Assembly (NCBI RefSeq): GCF_025854375.1
Contig: NZ_CP107575.1
Span: forward strand, 930,001-994,000
Source: Glutamicibacter sp. JL.03c
GTDB taxonomy: Bacteria > Actinomycetota > Actinomycetes > Actinomycetales > Micrococcaceae
Direction: 5' to 3'
Length of the DNA stretch: 64,000 nucleotides
The notes under the pieces are model-generated. The model saw only the letters and a program-made list of their open reading frames with translations, was not told where the DNA came from and made no database searches. The translations under genes were made by a program, and so were the position numbers. Shown piece after piece: positions 9,504-17,723 of the stretch (position 1 is the first letter of the stretch; every line of letters starts with the position of its first letter).

Positions 9504-10694
9504 ATGGGTACGACATTGCTGACGAATATCGCGCAACTGGTCACCGTTGATGCCGCGGGCAGCGTACTGGAGCATGCCGCCGTGCTCATCCGCGAGGACC
9601 GGATCGAATGGATCGGCGCTGCAACAGATGCACCAGCGGCCGATGCCGTTCACGACCTGTCAGGGCGAACCGTGCTGCCAGGCTGGGTCGACTCGCACAG
9701 CCACTTGATATTCGGGGGAGACCGCGCCGAGGAATTTGTTGCCCGCATGGCCGGCCAATCCTACGCAGCCGGCGGAATCGCGGTGACCACCTCGGCCACC
9801 AGGAGCCTCAGCGACGAGGAACTCTCCGGCCTGGTTGCCGCCCGCCGCGCCGAAGCCCTGTCGATGGGGACCACCTGGATGGAAACCAAGACCGGCTATG
9901 GCCTGGAACTATCGGAGGAAAGCCGCCATGCGCGCCTGGGCGGACCCATCGCCGATACCCTGACCTTCCTCGGCGCCCATCTGGTTCCCGCTGGCGCTGA
10001 TGCCGATGAATATACTGACCTTGTCGCCGGCCCCATGCTTGAGGCCGTCGCACAGGACATCGACTTTGTGGATATCTTCTGTGAACGCGGCGCCTTCAAT
10101 GAAGATCAAACCCGCCGCGTTCTGCAAGCAGCGCAAGACCGGAATTTGGCAACCAAGGTCCACGGAAACCAGCTGGGCCCAGGCCCGGGAGTGAAGCTTG
10201 CGGTTGAATTCGGCAGCCATTCGGTGGATCACGTCAATTACCTTGAGGACTCGGATATCCATGCGCTCGCCGGAAGCTGGGCCAAGTGGGACCGCACGAC
10301 ACGTTCCGGAAAGCCCGGGACTGTCGCCACCTGCCTGCCGGCCTGCGACTTGTCGACCCGTCAGCCGCTGGCACCAGGGCGCGAGCTGCTGGATGCAGGG
10401 GTGGGCATCGCGCTGGCCAGCAATTGCAATCCAGGAACCAGCTACACCAGCAACATGAACTTCTGCGTGGCCACCGCGGTGCTGCAGATGAATCTGTCCT
10501 TGGCCGAAGCCATCGAAGCCGCCACCTACGGCGGAGCGCTCGCGCTGGGCATCGCCGACCAGGTAGGCTCCATCGAGGTCGGCAAGCGCGCAGACCTGCA
10601 CGTTCTTGATGCGCCGGCAGCTGCGCATCTGGCCTACCGTCCGGGAATGAACCTGACCCATAGTGTCTACCGGGCCGGGAAGCTGGTTAGCTGA
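9504..10694 (+). CDS. hutI: Imidazolonepropionase
   Basis: Hydrolyses 4-imidazolone-5-propionate to N-formimino-L-glutamate, the third step of histidine degradation. It is a 396-residue amidohydrolase. Metal ligands H65 and H67 lie in DSHSHLIFGG; further signature parts are KTGYGLELS, KVHGNQLGPG and the substrate loop SNCNPGT. Start ATG 9504 follows AAGAAAGG. No other hut gene is in the window, so hutI is separated from hutH, hutU and hutF or transcribed alone. The next gene belongs to a lower-GC patch. Confidence 0.93.
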   Translation: MGTTLLTNIAQLVTVDAAGSVLEHAAVLIREDRIEWIGAATDAPAADAVHDLSGRTVLPGWVDSHSHLIFGGDRAEEFVARMAGQSYAAGGIAVTTSATRSLSDEELSGLVAARRAEALSMGTTWMETKTGYGLELSEESRHARLGGPIADTLTFLGAHLVPAGADADEYTDLVAGPMLEAVAQDIDFVDIFCERGAFNEDQTRRVLQAAQDRNLATKVHGNQLGPGPGVKLAVEFGSHSVDHVNYLEDSDIHALAGSWAKWDRTTRSGKPGTVATCLPACDLSTRQPLAPGRELLDAGVGIALASNCNPGTSYTSNMNFCVATAVLQMNLSLAEAIEAATYGGALALGIADQVGSIEVGKRADLHVLDAPAAAHLAYRPGMNLTHSVYRAGKLVS

Positions 10695-10838
10695 GGCATG
10701 GGCCAGAAGTTTGCTACCAATTTTTGGACGGGCATAAGGAGTGCTATGCGTTGCATACCGTACATCTCTGCTCGAATATTTTCCGCGATCAGTTCTACTC
10801 CGACTTTGGTGCTCGCCAAATTTGAGATGTAATTAATC

Positions 10839-11369
10839 GTGGTATTTCATCTGAAACAGACAATGATCGGAATGTGGCCAAAAGCCAATAGGCGCAAAAT
10901 CCTTGCACAAAGCGAGGAAGCGTACCTTCGCCGCTTACAAGAAATCGAAGCTTCGGTTCCCGACCCCGAAGAGTGGGGTCCCTCGCTAATAAATATTGGC
11001 AAAGGGCAGGCCGAATTCATGGGCTATGCTACGAAAAGTAGGTTCGCAGATCATTACATTGTCGTAGAAGCCGATGGGCTGCCCACTCAAAGCGGACGAC
11101 GGGAACGCACACTTGATTGGGTTGAAGCAGAACAGACAGAACTTTTGGGTCAAATTACTGGCTACTGGCTGGCGATCTTGAGGAATTCTGACAGCCAGAA
11201 AGAAATGTCGTCGGGGGAGAGCGAACATTGGTTTGAAACAATGTCCGCATTGAACGATTTCTTGCAACCGATGGAGGCCGCTTGGTATCCCGCTTTGCAG
11301 GGATACCAGCTGATCGAAGGCGTTGGCTTCTACTCTCCCGATTGGCGCTGCGGTGCCGAACCTGCCTAG
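10839..11369 (+). CDS. Hypothetical protein
   Basis: I do not recognise this 176-residue soluble protein. It has no signal peptide or membrane segment. The middle is rich in acidic residues and tryptophan (ERTLDWVEAEQTELL, EHWFETM), and a long helical stretch is likely. A GTG start at 10839 sits after TAATTAAT, which could be a -10 box of a leaderless message; ATG at 10863 is an alternative. Base composition is visibly AT-richer than hutI, and codon use differs, which suggests horizontal acquisition. No neighbour indicates its role. Confidence 0.5.
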   Translation: MVFHLKQTMIGMWPKANRRKILAQSEEAYLRRLQEIEASVPDPEEWGPSLINIGKGQAEFMGYATKSRFADHYIVVEADGLPTQSGRRERTLDWVEAEQTELLGQITGYWLAILRNSDSQKEMSSGESEHWFETMSALNDFLQPMEAAWYPALQGYQLIEGVGFYSPDWRCGAEPA

Positions 11370-11438
11370 GCACTTGTATTTCCAAACAGACGTCGGAGTG
11401 TAGTTCCGCAGACGATTGTCGATCTGGTCTGGTAGGTC

Positions 11439-11825
11439 CTAGCCTATAGAGCCATGGCCCAGAATCTTCCACAGGCGGTCGCGTTCAGCGCCCGTCATGA
11501 GATTTGCTTCAAAACGAGCTTCGACTTGCGTTTTTGGATCGTTCACCAATACGTAGCCATCACGTAGTTCATTGGCCGTGTACCAGCCTGGGCCGTAGTC
11601 TTCTTCAAGGAAATCGTGGTGGCCGTCTATCCAGTGCGTTTGCCACCACATCTGTTCTTGCTTCTCCCAGAAAATGGGGAATGAGCGCATGATACCTACC
11701 GAAGTCGTCAACCATCCTCGGAGCAGGCCATCTTGCTTCAGTTCCCAGACCGCGTCTCGAAAAGTATCCAACTCGGGATCTCGTGGCCAGTGACTCTCTT
11801 CGAACCACTTGTCTATCAAACGCAT
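11439..11825 (-). CDS. Hypothetical protein, Trp-rich
   Basis: Not recognised. It has 128 residues from ATG 11825 (MRLIDKWFEESHW); the frame stays open further upstream to 11945 but then overlaps the methyltransferase gene. The sequence is acidic and aromatic-rich, with FWEKQEQMWWQTHW and GPGWYTANE, suggesting a small globular cytoplasmic protein. It is 38 bases downstream of the methyltransferase gene on the same strand and is probably co-transcribed with it. No Shine-Dalgarno sequence precedes the chosen ATG, so the start is uncertain. Confidence 0.45.
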   Translation of the reverse strand: MRLIDKWFEESHWPRDPELDTFRDAVWELKQDGLLRGWLTTSVGIMRSFPIFWEKQEQMWWQTHWIDGHHDFLEEDYGPGWYTANELRDGYVLVNDPKTQVEARFEANLMTGAERDRLWKILGHGSIG

Positions 11826-11863
11826 ATCATCAATGGTATCGATCCTGATGACAAGTACCTCGG

Positions 11864-12496
11864 TCAGACAGGCAAGACGAAAATTCCATCCGGTGCCTTG
11901 AAACCGGTTCGCTTCCGATCTTTGGCATAGATACTGACGGACCATTGGGCTGTCGAATCAAATGGCGAAAGATGCCAGTCTGAGAATCGACCAACGAGCT
12001 GCAATCGTGAATCAGCGAACAGGTCGTCTTGATCGACTGTCCCACTTCGTGCCCGTGCAGTGGATCCGATGATCATAACTCCAGTGTCGTTGAGCAACTC
12101 TTGAGCAATGGCGGACAGCTTGCGGAACTCTTTGGTGGACAAGAATGCGGGTACGTTACCGGCAAGCACAATGGCTCCAAAACTGACCGGTAGGCCGCGT
12201 GCATGCATGACCTCGGCTTTCAGTTCGTCAACGGCCAGTTGCGTAAACCAGGCATCGTTAAAGAGTTCACCAGCCACCTTCAGAACCTCTGGTGTCGGAT
12301 CAATTCCGAATGCTTGGTGACCTTTTTGGCGTAGGGCATTGACCGTATTGCCGATGCCGCAACCGATGTCTAGAATTCTTGAGCCACGTGGACACAACAT
12401 ATCTACAAAACGTGCTGCAGTCTCAAGATCCGTCCCCGTTAGGGTCATGCTGCGCATCTTCGCTGCATAGGAATCATAGCCTTTGCTCAAACTCAT
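11864..12496 (-). CDS. Class I SAM-dependent methyltransferase
   Basis: A 210-residue protein with the SAM-binding motif LDIGCGIGNTVNAL near residue 43 and the acidic end of strand 2 in FGIDPTPEVL. The C-terminal half is less typical. Start ATG 12496 is chosen because the frame upstream is antisense to tpx and the methyltransferase fold begins right after. It shares a lower GC content with its two neighbours to the left and may form an acquired cluster with the 128-residue unknown gene downstream. The substrate is unknown. Confidence 0.7.
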   Translation of the reverse strand: MSLSKGYDSYAAKMRSMTLTGTDLETAARFVDMLCPRGSRILDIGCGIGNTVNALRQKGHQAFGIDPTPEVLKVAGELFNDAWFTQLAVDELKAEVMHARGLPVSFGAIVLAGNVPAFLSTKEFRKLSAIAQELLNDTGVMIIGSTARARSGTVDQDDLFADSRLQLVGRFSDWHLSPFDSTAQWSVSIYAKDRKRTGFKAPDGIFVLPV

Positions 12497-12593
12497 GGTC
12501 GCTGGTATTCCATGAGCTGCCAGCCTTCGACTTGTTCCGGTCGGTTCGCCTGAAATCTGGCAGTCAATTAGCCATTCGTGATAGACAAGAACC

Positions 12594-13091
12594 ATGGCTA
12601 ATACTGCTTTTAAGGGAACCCCCGTACAGACCATTGGTGAACTGCCAGCCGTAGGCTCGCAGGCTCCATCATTCACCCTCACCGACACCGGCCTTGCAGA
12701 TGTCACCAGCGAATCGCTGGCTGGCCGCCGCATTGTCCTGAACATCTTCCCATCGGTCGATACCGGCGTGTGCGCTGCCAGCGTTCGCCGCTTCAACGAA
12801 CTGGCTGCCGGCCTGGAGAACACCACCGTCGTGTGCGTCTCCGCTGACCTTCCATTCGCACTGGGCCGCTTCTGCGGTGCCGAGGACATCGAGAACGTCA
12901 CCGCCGCTTCGGTCTTCCGCTCGGACTTCGGTTCGGACTACGGCGTGACCCAGATCGACGGCCCGCTGGCTGGCCTGCTGGCCCGCTCGGTCATCGTCCT
13001 GGACGAGAACGGAAAGGTGGCCTACACCCAGGTCGTTCCTGAAATCACCACCGAGCCAGACTACGATGCAGCCATCGCAGCCCTGGGCTAA
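12594..13091 (+). CDS. tpx: Thiol peroxidase
   Basis: An atypical 2-Cys peroxiredoxin that reduces hydroperoxides in the cytoplasm using thioredoxin. It has 165 residues, the family length. The peroxidatic cysteine is C60 in SVDTGVC, and the resolving cysteine is C94 in ALGRFCG, equivalent to C61 and C95 of E. coli Tpx. The GC content returns to the genomic norm here. It is divergent from the methyltransferase gene (97 bases between starts), and a terminator stands between tpx and the convergent phosphotransferase gene. Confidence 0.95.
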   Translation: MANTAFKGTPVQTIGELPAVGSQAPSFTLTDTGLADVTSESLAGRRIVLNIFPSVDTGVCAASVRRFNELAAGLENTTVVCVSADLPFALGRFCGAEDIENVTAASVFRSDFGSDYGVTQIDGPLAGLLARSVIVLDENGKVAYTQVVPEITTEPDYDAAIAALG

Positions 13092-13121
13092 TCGCCTTCT
13101 GCATCATTGGTGATGCTTGCC

Positions 13122-13156
13122 AAGGCCCATCCGAGCATCGAGCTTGGATGGGCCTT
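13122..13156. terminator. Hairpin terminator between convergent genes
   Basis: An 11-bp perfect stem, AAGGCCCATCC (13122-13132) with 13146-13156, and a 13-base loop. It lies between tpx and the converging phosphotransferase gene and can serve both strands, although T-runs are short. Confidence 0.6.
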
Positions 13157-13192
13157 CGCCGTCCCCGGGGGAGGGATGCCAATGATCGGGCA

Positions 13193-14038
13193 TCAGCACC
13201 CCGCAACCTGCGCGGCGTGCTCAATCCGCGGTCCGATCTTGCGCATCAGCTTGTCGATCTTTGGGCTATCGGTGCGCGAGAGCGTATCGGAAAGCCGCTC
13301 CAGGCTCATCAGCCCGAGCCAGATCTTCGCCCGACGGGCTTCATCGGGGCTCGGCGCGATCAAATCCACCATCTCCAACCCGTGCCACAGGCTCAGGTAC
13401 GCCGTATTCAATGCCGGGTCCCAGGCCGCGGCCAGATCCCAGTCCAGGATGCCGATCAGTTCTTCATCCACCCAGTGCATATTGTGCCCGGCCAGATCTC
13501 CATGGACCAGGCTCGGAGGCACCTGGGCCAGTTCGTCAAGCTGCGCCCACAGGCTGCTGGCAGGGCCGCGCAATTGATCGGGCAAGGCATAAAAACATTG
13601 CTGCTGGCGCTCATCGGTCCACGGGCCGCGGAAGGCAAAAGGGGAGGCCAGGTGCTCGCGCAGCGGTTCAAGCTCGACCTGCGCCAGGTCGCTCACCAGC
13701 TGGCCCAAGACTTTGGGGTCCCCGTAGTGCGGTTCATGGGCGCTGCCCGGGATGAAGGACAGGGCCACCGACCCCAAAGAATCCACCTTCAGCATCGGCG
13801 AGGTCGCCACCGGGATCTGGTAGTCCAGCTGTTCGGCCACAAGTTCCAGCAGCTTGATGGAGCGCGGCATTTCTTCGGTGGCATCGATGGTCCGCGCGAT
13901 GCGGATCACCGAGTCCGGGTTGGCGATCACCACCTTGTGGAACTGTCCGCCCTCGTTCACCGCTGCGTGCTCCCAGGAAAGGTCAGGGCGTAATCGGCGG
14001 GCGATGGACAGTTCTTCTTCCGTGGCAGGACGGGACAC
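13193..14038 (-). CDS. Phosphotransferase, APH/choline kinase-like
   Basis: A 281-residue protein of the aminoglycoside phosphotransferase fold. The catalytic loop reads SLVHGDLAGHNMHW and the metal-binding motif GILDWDLAAAWDPA, both intact. The N-terminal lobe (KVVIANPDSVIRIAR) is the nucleotide-binding part. Such proteins in soil actinobacteria phosphorylate diverse small molecules, so antibiotic resistance should not be assumed. It is divergent from the CPBP protease gene, with 61 bases between starts. Confidence 0.8.
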   Translation of the reverse strand: MSRPATEEELSIARRLRPDLSWEHAAVNEGGQFHKVVIANPDSVIRIARTIDATEEMPRSIKLLELVAEQLDYQIPVATSPMLKVDSLGSVALSFIPGSAHEPHYGDPKVLGQLVSDLAQVELEPLREHLASPFAFRGPWTDERQQQCFYALPDQLRGPASSLWAQLDELAQVPPSLVHGDLAGHNMHWVDEELIGILDWDLAAAWDPALNTAYLSLWHGLEMVDLIAPSPDEARRAKIWLGLMSLERLSDTLSRTDSPKIDKLMRKIGPRIEHAAQVAGC

Positions 14039-14099
14039 TAATGCTCCTTTAATTCGCTGTCTTCAGGCTACCAAAGCTCCCGCACAGCCTGATCAGCCT

Positions 14100-14855
14100 A
14101 TGATCGAGAACGTGAATGCCAAGATCCTGAAGTTCGAGATCGCCCTGGTCCTTGCCCTGTCGCTGGGGCAGAGCGCGATCTACTCGCTGCTGAGCTTTGC
14201 CGACAAAGTCACCCGGGCACCGTTGCGTGATCAGACGACGTCGCTGAACAACCAGCTGAGCACCCGCGAATTTTTCGACTTCTCCTATCAGCTGCTGGAC
14301 ATTGTCTTTGCGCTGGTTCCGGTGGCGCTGGCCCTGTATCTGATGAAGCGCAGCCTGGGCTTCGGCGTACACGAGATCGGTTTTGATGTGCGCCGGCCAG
14401 GCAAAGACTCATTGTTAGGTGCCGGACTCTTCCTAGCCATGGGCCTTGGCACCTTGGGAGTCTATGCGGCCGGTCGGGCACTGGGCATCACCACGGCGCT
14501 GTCCGCTGCCAATCTGGGGGACTACTGGTGGAGCGTGCCGGTGCTGCTGCTCTCGGCGGTGCGCCATGCGGTGCTTGAGGAAGTGCTGATGCTCGGCTTC
14601 CTATTCACCTACGCGAAGAAGCTGAACCTCGGATTATGGACCACCATCATTGGCTCGGCGGTGATTCGTGGCAGCTACCACCTGTATCAGGGTCTGGGGC
14701 CAATGATCGGCAACTTGCTCATGGGTGTGGTTTTTGGCTGGGTCTATCACAAGTACGGGCGGGTGATGCCGCTGGTGATCGCGCACTTCCTGCTCGACGC
14801 CATCGGCTTTGTTGGGTACGCGCTGATTGGCCCGGCCATCGGGATCGGGAGCTAG
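14100..14855 (+). CDS. CPBP family intramembrane glutamic protease
   Basis: A 251-residue integral membrane protein with about seven hydrophobic helices. The Abi/CAAX-type motifs are present: the Glu pair in VLEEVLMLGFL, an aromatic-His motif in SYHLYQG, and a C-terminal HFLLDAIG. The Arg often found after the Glu pair is a Leu here, as in some actinobacterial members. The start at 14100 is chosen over an upstream frame antisense to the phosphotransferase gene. It is followed after 16 bases by a GNAT gene, probably one transcript. Confidence 0.78.
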   Translation: MIENVNAKILKFEIALVLALSLGQSAIYSLLSFADKVTRAPLRDQTTSLNNQLSTREFFDFSYQLLDIVFALVPVALALYLMKRSLGFGVHEIGFDVRRPGKDSLLGAGLFLAMGLGTLGVYAAGRALGITTALSAANLGDYWWSVPVLLLSAVRHAVLEEVLMLGFLFTYAKKLNLGLWTTIIGSAVIRGSYHLYQGLGPMIGNLLMGVVFGWVYHKYGRVMPLVIAHFLLDAIGFVGYALIGPAIGIGS

Positions 14856-14871
14856 CACCTAAGCTGTAATA

Positions 14872-15291
14872 ATGCAGATTTGCGAGCTGAGAGAAGCACT
14901 GATTCCCGATGCTGTGGCCCTGTGGGAAAACACCGGGCTGACCCGGCCCTGGAATGATCCCTGCGCTGATGCCCGGCGCGCCCTGGAAACCGCCACCTCC
15001 ACGGTGCTGGCCATGATCGACGACGAACAAGTTCTCGCCACCGTGATGGCCGGCCACGACGGTCACCGCGGCTGGCTGTACTACGTGGCGGTGGATCCGC
15101 AGAGGCAAGGCTTCGGGCTGGGCGCCACGATGGTGGATGCCGCCTGCAACTGGCTCACTGCGCGGGGTGTGCCCAAGGTGCAGCTGATGGTGCGCGAGGA
15201 AAATGCCGCGGTGCGCGGCTTTTATGAGCGGCTGGGATTCCAAGACCAGCAGGTCGTGGTCCTGGGCAAGCGCCTTGATGCCGGCGCATAA
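14872..15291 (+). CDS. GNAT family acetyltransferase (YpeA-like)
   Basis: A 139-residue single-domain N-acetyltransferase. The acetyl-CoA-binding motif A reads VDPQRQGFGLGATMV, and the closing FYERLGF is typical. Length and order match the YpeA group. The substrate is unknown. It is placed 16 bases after the CPBP protease gene on the same strand and ends against a terminator hairpin. Confidence 0.8.
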   Translation: MQICELREALIPDAVALWENTGLTRPWNDPCADARRALETATSTVLAMIDDEQVLATVMAGHDGHRGWLYYVAVDPQRQGFGLGATMVDAACNWLTARGVPKVQLMVREENAAVRGFYERLGFQDQQVVVLGKRLDAGA

Positions 15292-15328
15292 AAAATGGTA
15301 GGTGGGGACGCCATTGTCCCCGCCTACC
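15291..15328 (-). terminator. Rho-independent terminator for the VOC gene (and end of the GNAT gene)
   Basis: A 13-bp stem with one G-T pair (15297-15309 with 15316-15328) and a 6-base loop. Reading leftward, the stem is followed by ATTTTTT, so it is a proper terminator for the minus-strand VOC gene. The A-run overlaps the GNAT stop codon. Confidence 0.75.
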
Positions 15329-15334
15329 GTCGTA

Positions 15335-15979
15335 CTACAACACTACCGGGCCGTTCTCGGTCTCGAAGGTCACCGACATGATGCCCGGAGTGCCATTGGG
15401 CGCCTGATAGGCCATGGTCACTGCGCCCAGATGCACGTTTTCCGGCTGCCCCAGCCACTCCAGCACCCGATCGCGGGAACCGGCAATGGTGATCTCGCTG
15501 ATCGCCCCGGCTGGCTCAAGGGCCTTGGAAGGATGCAGATCCCTGGCTTCCTCGTCCCAGGAGATCAGGTACGGGCACTGCGGGTCGGCGATCAGGCCCT
15601 TGATGCCGATCTGCTGCCAGGTCAGCTCGCGGCCATCGGGGAACTTGCGGTTGCCCGGAACGGCCTTGCGGCCCAGCCGGTCTTCGGCGCTGGATAGATC
15701 GTCCACCGAAACGCACCAGCCCATCCAGCCGCCGCCGAGCTCCGAACGGGCCCGCACCGCCTGGCCGAAGGGGGCCTTGTCGCTGGCCGGGTGGTTCAGC
15801 ACCTCAACGACTTCCAGGTATTGCCCATGCTTGAGCGGGAAGATGACATTGCGCGTCCCGAACCTCGGATGCACGCCTCCCTTGACGAACTCCAGGCCGA
15901 GCGACTCGGAGATTCTTTGCGCGGTTGGCAGCAGCCCATCCGGGCCACAAGCATAACTAACGTGATCTAGCCTCATCAT
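15335..15979 (-). CDS. VOC family / glyoxalase-like domain protein
   Basis: A 214-residue protein that begins with LDHVSYACG, the usual first strand of vicinal-oxygen-chelate proteins of the glyoxalase-like group (Pfam Glyoxalase_3 type). The sequence then reads GGVHPRFGTRNVIFPL and YLEVVEVLNHP, where the His and Glu would be metal ligands. The reaction is unknown. It stands alone, convergent with the GNAT gene, with a terminator directly after its stop. Confidence 0.78.
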   Translation of the reverse strand: MMRLDHVSYACGPDGLLPTAQRISESLGLEFVKGGVHPRFGTRNVIFPLKHGQYLEVVEVLNHPASDKAPFGQAVRARSELGGGWMGWCVSVDDLSSAEDRLGRKAVPGNRKFPDGRELTWQQIGIKGLIADPQCPYLISWDEEARDLHPSKALEPAGAISEITIAGSRDRVLEWLGQPENVHLGAVTMAYQAPNGTPGIMSVTFETENGPVVL

Positions 15980-16150
15980 GAAGCCATCATGGCAACATGT
16001 GACCGCAGTCTCTACTTAGGTGACCCTAATCTTTTTTGCTGGATCGAATTCCCTGCGGCAAAAGCGCGAACTATCTGGAATATGACCGATTGCGACCATT
16101 TGCAGGCGCCCGCATTGCAAAGATCTTCGGTTTTCGGGCACACTGGTAAC

Positions 16151-16275
16151 AGGTCATGAGTCCCAGTAATAAGCCCCGGCTTACTGGGCGGCAACCCTCC
16201 AACCGCGGTGGGGTGCCCCGGGTGAAGACCTGGCCCTTAGGTGCATACGGCAGCTAAGGACAAGCGCGGGTAACC
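16151..16275 (+). promoter_or_regulatory. SAM riboswitch (SAM-I/SAM-IV type) upstream of metY-metX
   Basis: The leader starts with GGTCATGAG (about 16152) and contains CCGGCTTACTGGGCGGCAAC, then a CCTCCAACCGCGGTGGGG hairpin (16197-16214), GCCCCGGGTGA, and closes P1 with GACC at 16227-16230. A further stem follows (to about 16275). This is the characteristic layout of actinobacterial SAM-I/SAM-IV aptamers, which switch off methionine genes when SAM is plentiful. It ends about 90 bases before the metY start. The exact Rfam class would need a covariance-model search. Confidence 0.85.
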
Positions 16276-16362
16276 CTGGAAGACTTCTTGACGAGGTGCT
16301 TCCTGTCGGTGTCTTCTCAGTGGTCTACCCCCATAGTCATGAAACGCTATTTGGAGGAAACC

Positions 16363-17721
16363 ATGAGCAACAACTGGTCATTTGAAACCCGTCAGATCCA
16401 CTCCGGCCAGACCCCGGATCCGGCCACCGGCGCACGAGCGCTGCCGATTTTCCAGACCACGTCTTTCGTCTTCCCGACCGCGCAGAGCGCGGCCGCCCGC
16501 TTCGCCTTGCAGGAGCTGGAACCGATCTACACCCGCATCGGCAATCCCACCACCGACGCGGTGGAAACCCGGATCGCCGATCTGGAAGGCGGAGTAGGGG
16601 CGCTGCTGCTCTCCTCGGGCCAGGCCGCCACCACCTTCGCCATCCTGAACCTCGCCGAGGCCGGCGACCACCTGGTGGCCAGCCCCAGCCTGTACGGCGG
16701 AACCCAGAACCTGCTCAAGCACACCCTCAAGCGCCTGGGCATCGAAGTCACCTTTGTGGCCGACCCGGATAACCTGCAGGACTGGCGCGACGCGGTCCGC
16801 CCGAACACCAAGGCCTTCTTCGGCGAAACCATTTCCAACCCGCGCCAAGACGTGCTGGACATCGAAGAGGTCGCCAAGATCGCCCACGAAAACGGCGTGC
16901 CGCTGCTGGTGGACAACACCCTGGCCACCCCGTACCTGATCCGCCCGATCGAATTCGGGGCCGACATCGTCATCCACTCGGCCACCAAGTTCCTCGGCGG
17001 CCACGGCAATGCGATCGCCGGGGTGATCGTGGACTCGGGCAACTTCGACTTCGCCAAAGACCCAGCTCGTTTCCCGGGCTTCAATACCCCCGACGAGTCC
17101 TACAACGGCTTGGTCTTCGCCCGCGATCTGGGTGTGGACGGCATCCTCGGGGCCAATCTGGCCTACATCCTCAAGGCGCGCGTGCAGCTGCTGCGCGATT
17201 TGGGCGCCTCGGTCTCGCCATTCAATGCCTTCCTGATCGCCCAGGGGCTGGAAACCCTGTCCCTGCGCATCGAGCGCCACGGCGAAAATGCGCGCGAGGT
17301 AGCCAGCTGGCTCGAAGCCCGCGCCGAAGTGCAAAAGGTCGCCTATGCGGGACTGGCCTCCTCGCCATGGTTCGAGCGCGCCCAGAAGTACAGCGAGCAC
17401 GGCGCCGGATCGGTGATCGCCTTCGAGCTTGCCGGTGGCGCGGCCGCCGGCCAGGCCTTCGTCAACGCGCTGGAGTTGCATTCGCACGTGGCCAACATCG
17501 GCGATGTCCGCTCGCTGGCCATCCACCCGGCCTCCACCACCCACGCCCAGCTCTCCGAGGCCGATCAGGTCGCCGCCGGCGTGAGCCCGTCCCTGGTCCG
17601 CATCAGCGTCGGCCTGGAGAACATCAAGGACATCCTGGCCGACTTGGAACTGGGCTTCAACGCTGTTGCCGCCCTGGATTCCGCGGCCGACGATAACAAG
17701 GAATTGCAGGAAACCCTTTAG
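16363..17721 (+). CDS. metY: O-acetylhomoserine aminocarboxypropyltransferase (sulfhydrylase)
   Basis: A PLP enzyme of the Cys/Met metabolism family that makes homocysteine from O-acetylhomoserine and sulfide. It has 452 residues, longer than cystathionine synthases and typical of MetY. The N-terminal FETRQIHSGQTPDPATGARALPI is partly diagnostic; the Schiff-base lysine is K209 in HSATKFLGGHG. The start at 16363 follows an excellent TTGGAGGAAA site. It is under the SAM riboswitch and 2 bases ahead of metX, which supplies its substrate. Confidence 0.95.
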   Translation: MSNNWSFETRQIHSGQTPDPATGARALPIFQTTSFVFPTAQSAAARFALQELEPIYTRIGNPTTDAVETRIADLEGGVGALLLSSGQAATTFAILNLAEAGDHLVASPSLYGGTQNLLKHTLKRLGIEVTFVADPDNLQDWRDAVRPNTKAFFGETISNPRQDVLDIEEVAKIAHENGVPLLVDNTLATPYLIRPIEFGADIVIHSATKFLGGHGNAIAGVIVDSGNFDFAKDPARFPGFNTPDESYNGLVFARDLGVDGILGANLAYILKARVQLLRDLGASVSPFNAFLIAQGLETLSLRIERHGENAREVASWLEARAEVQKVAYAGLASSPWFERAQKYSEHGAGSVIAFELAGGAAAGQAFVNALELHSHVANIGDVRSLAIHPASTTHAQLSEADQVAAGVSPSLVRISVGLENIKDILADLELGFNAVAALDSAADDNKELQETL

Positions 17722-17723
17722 GA

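Noticed and set aside
13193-14038. Aminoglycoside resistance gene
   Set aside because: The APH fold is clear, but it is a broad kinase-like family; nothing in the sequence points to antibiotic substrates.
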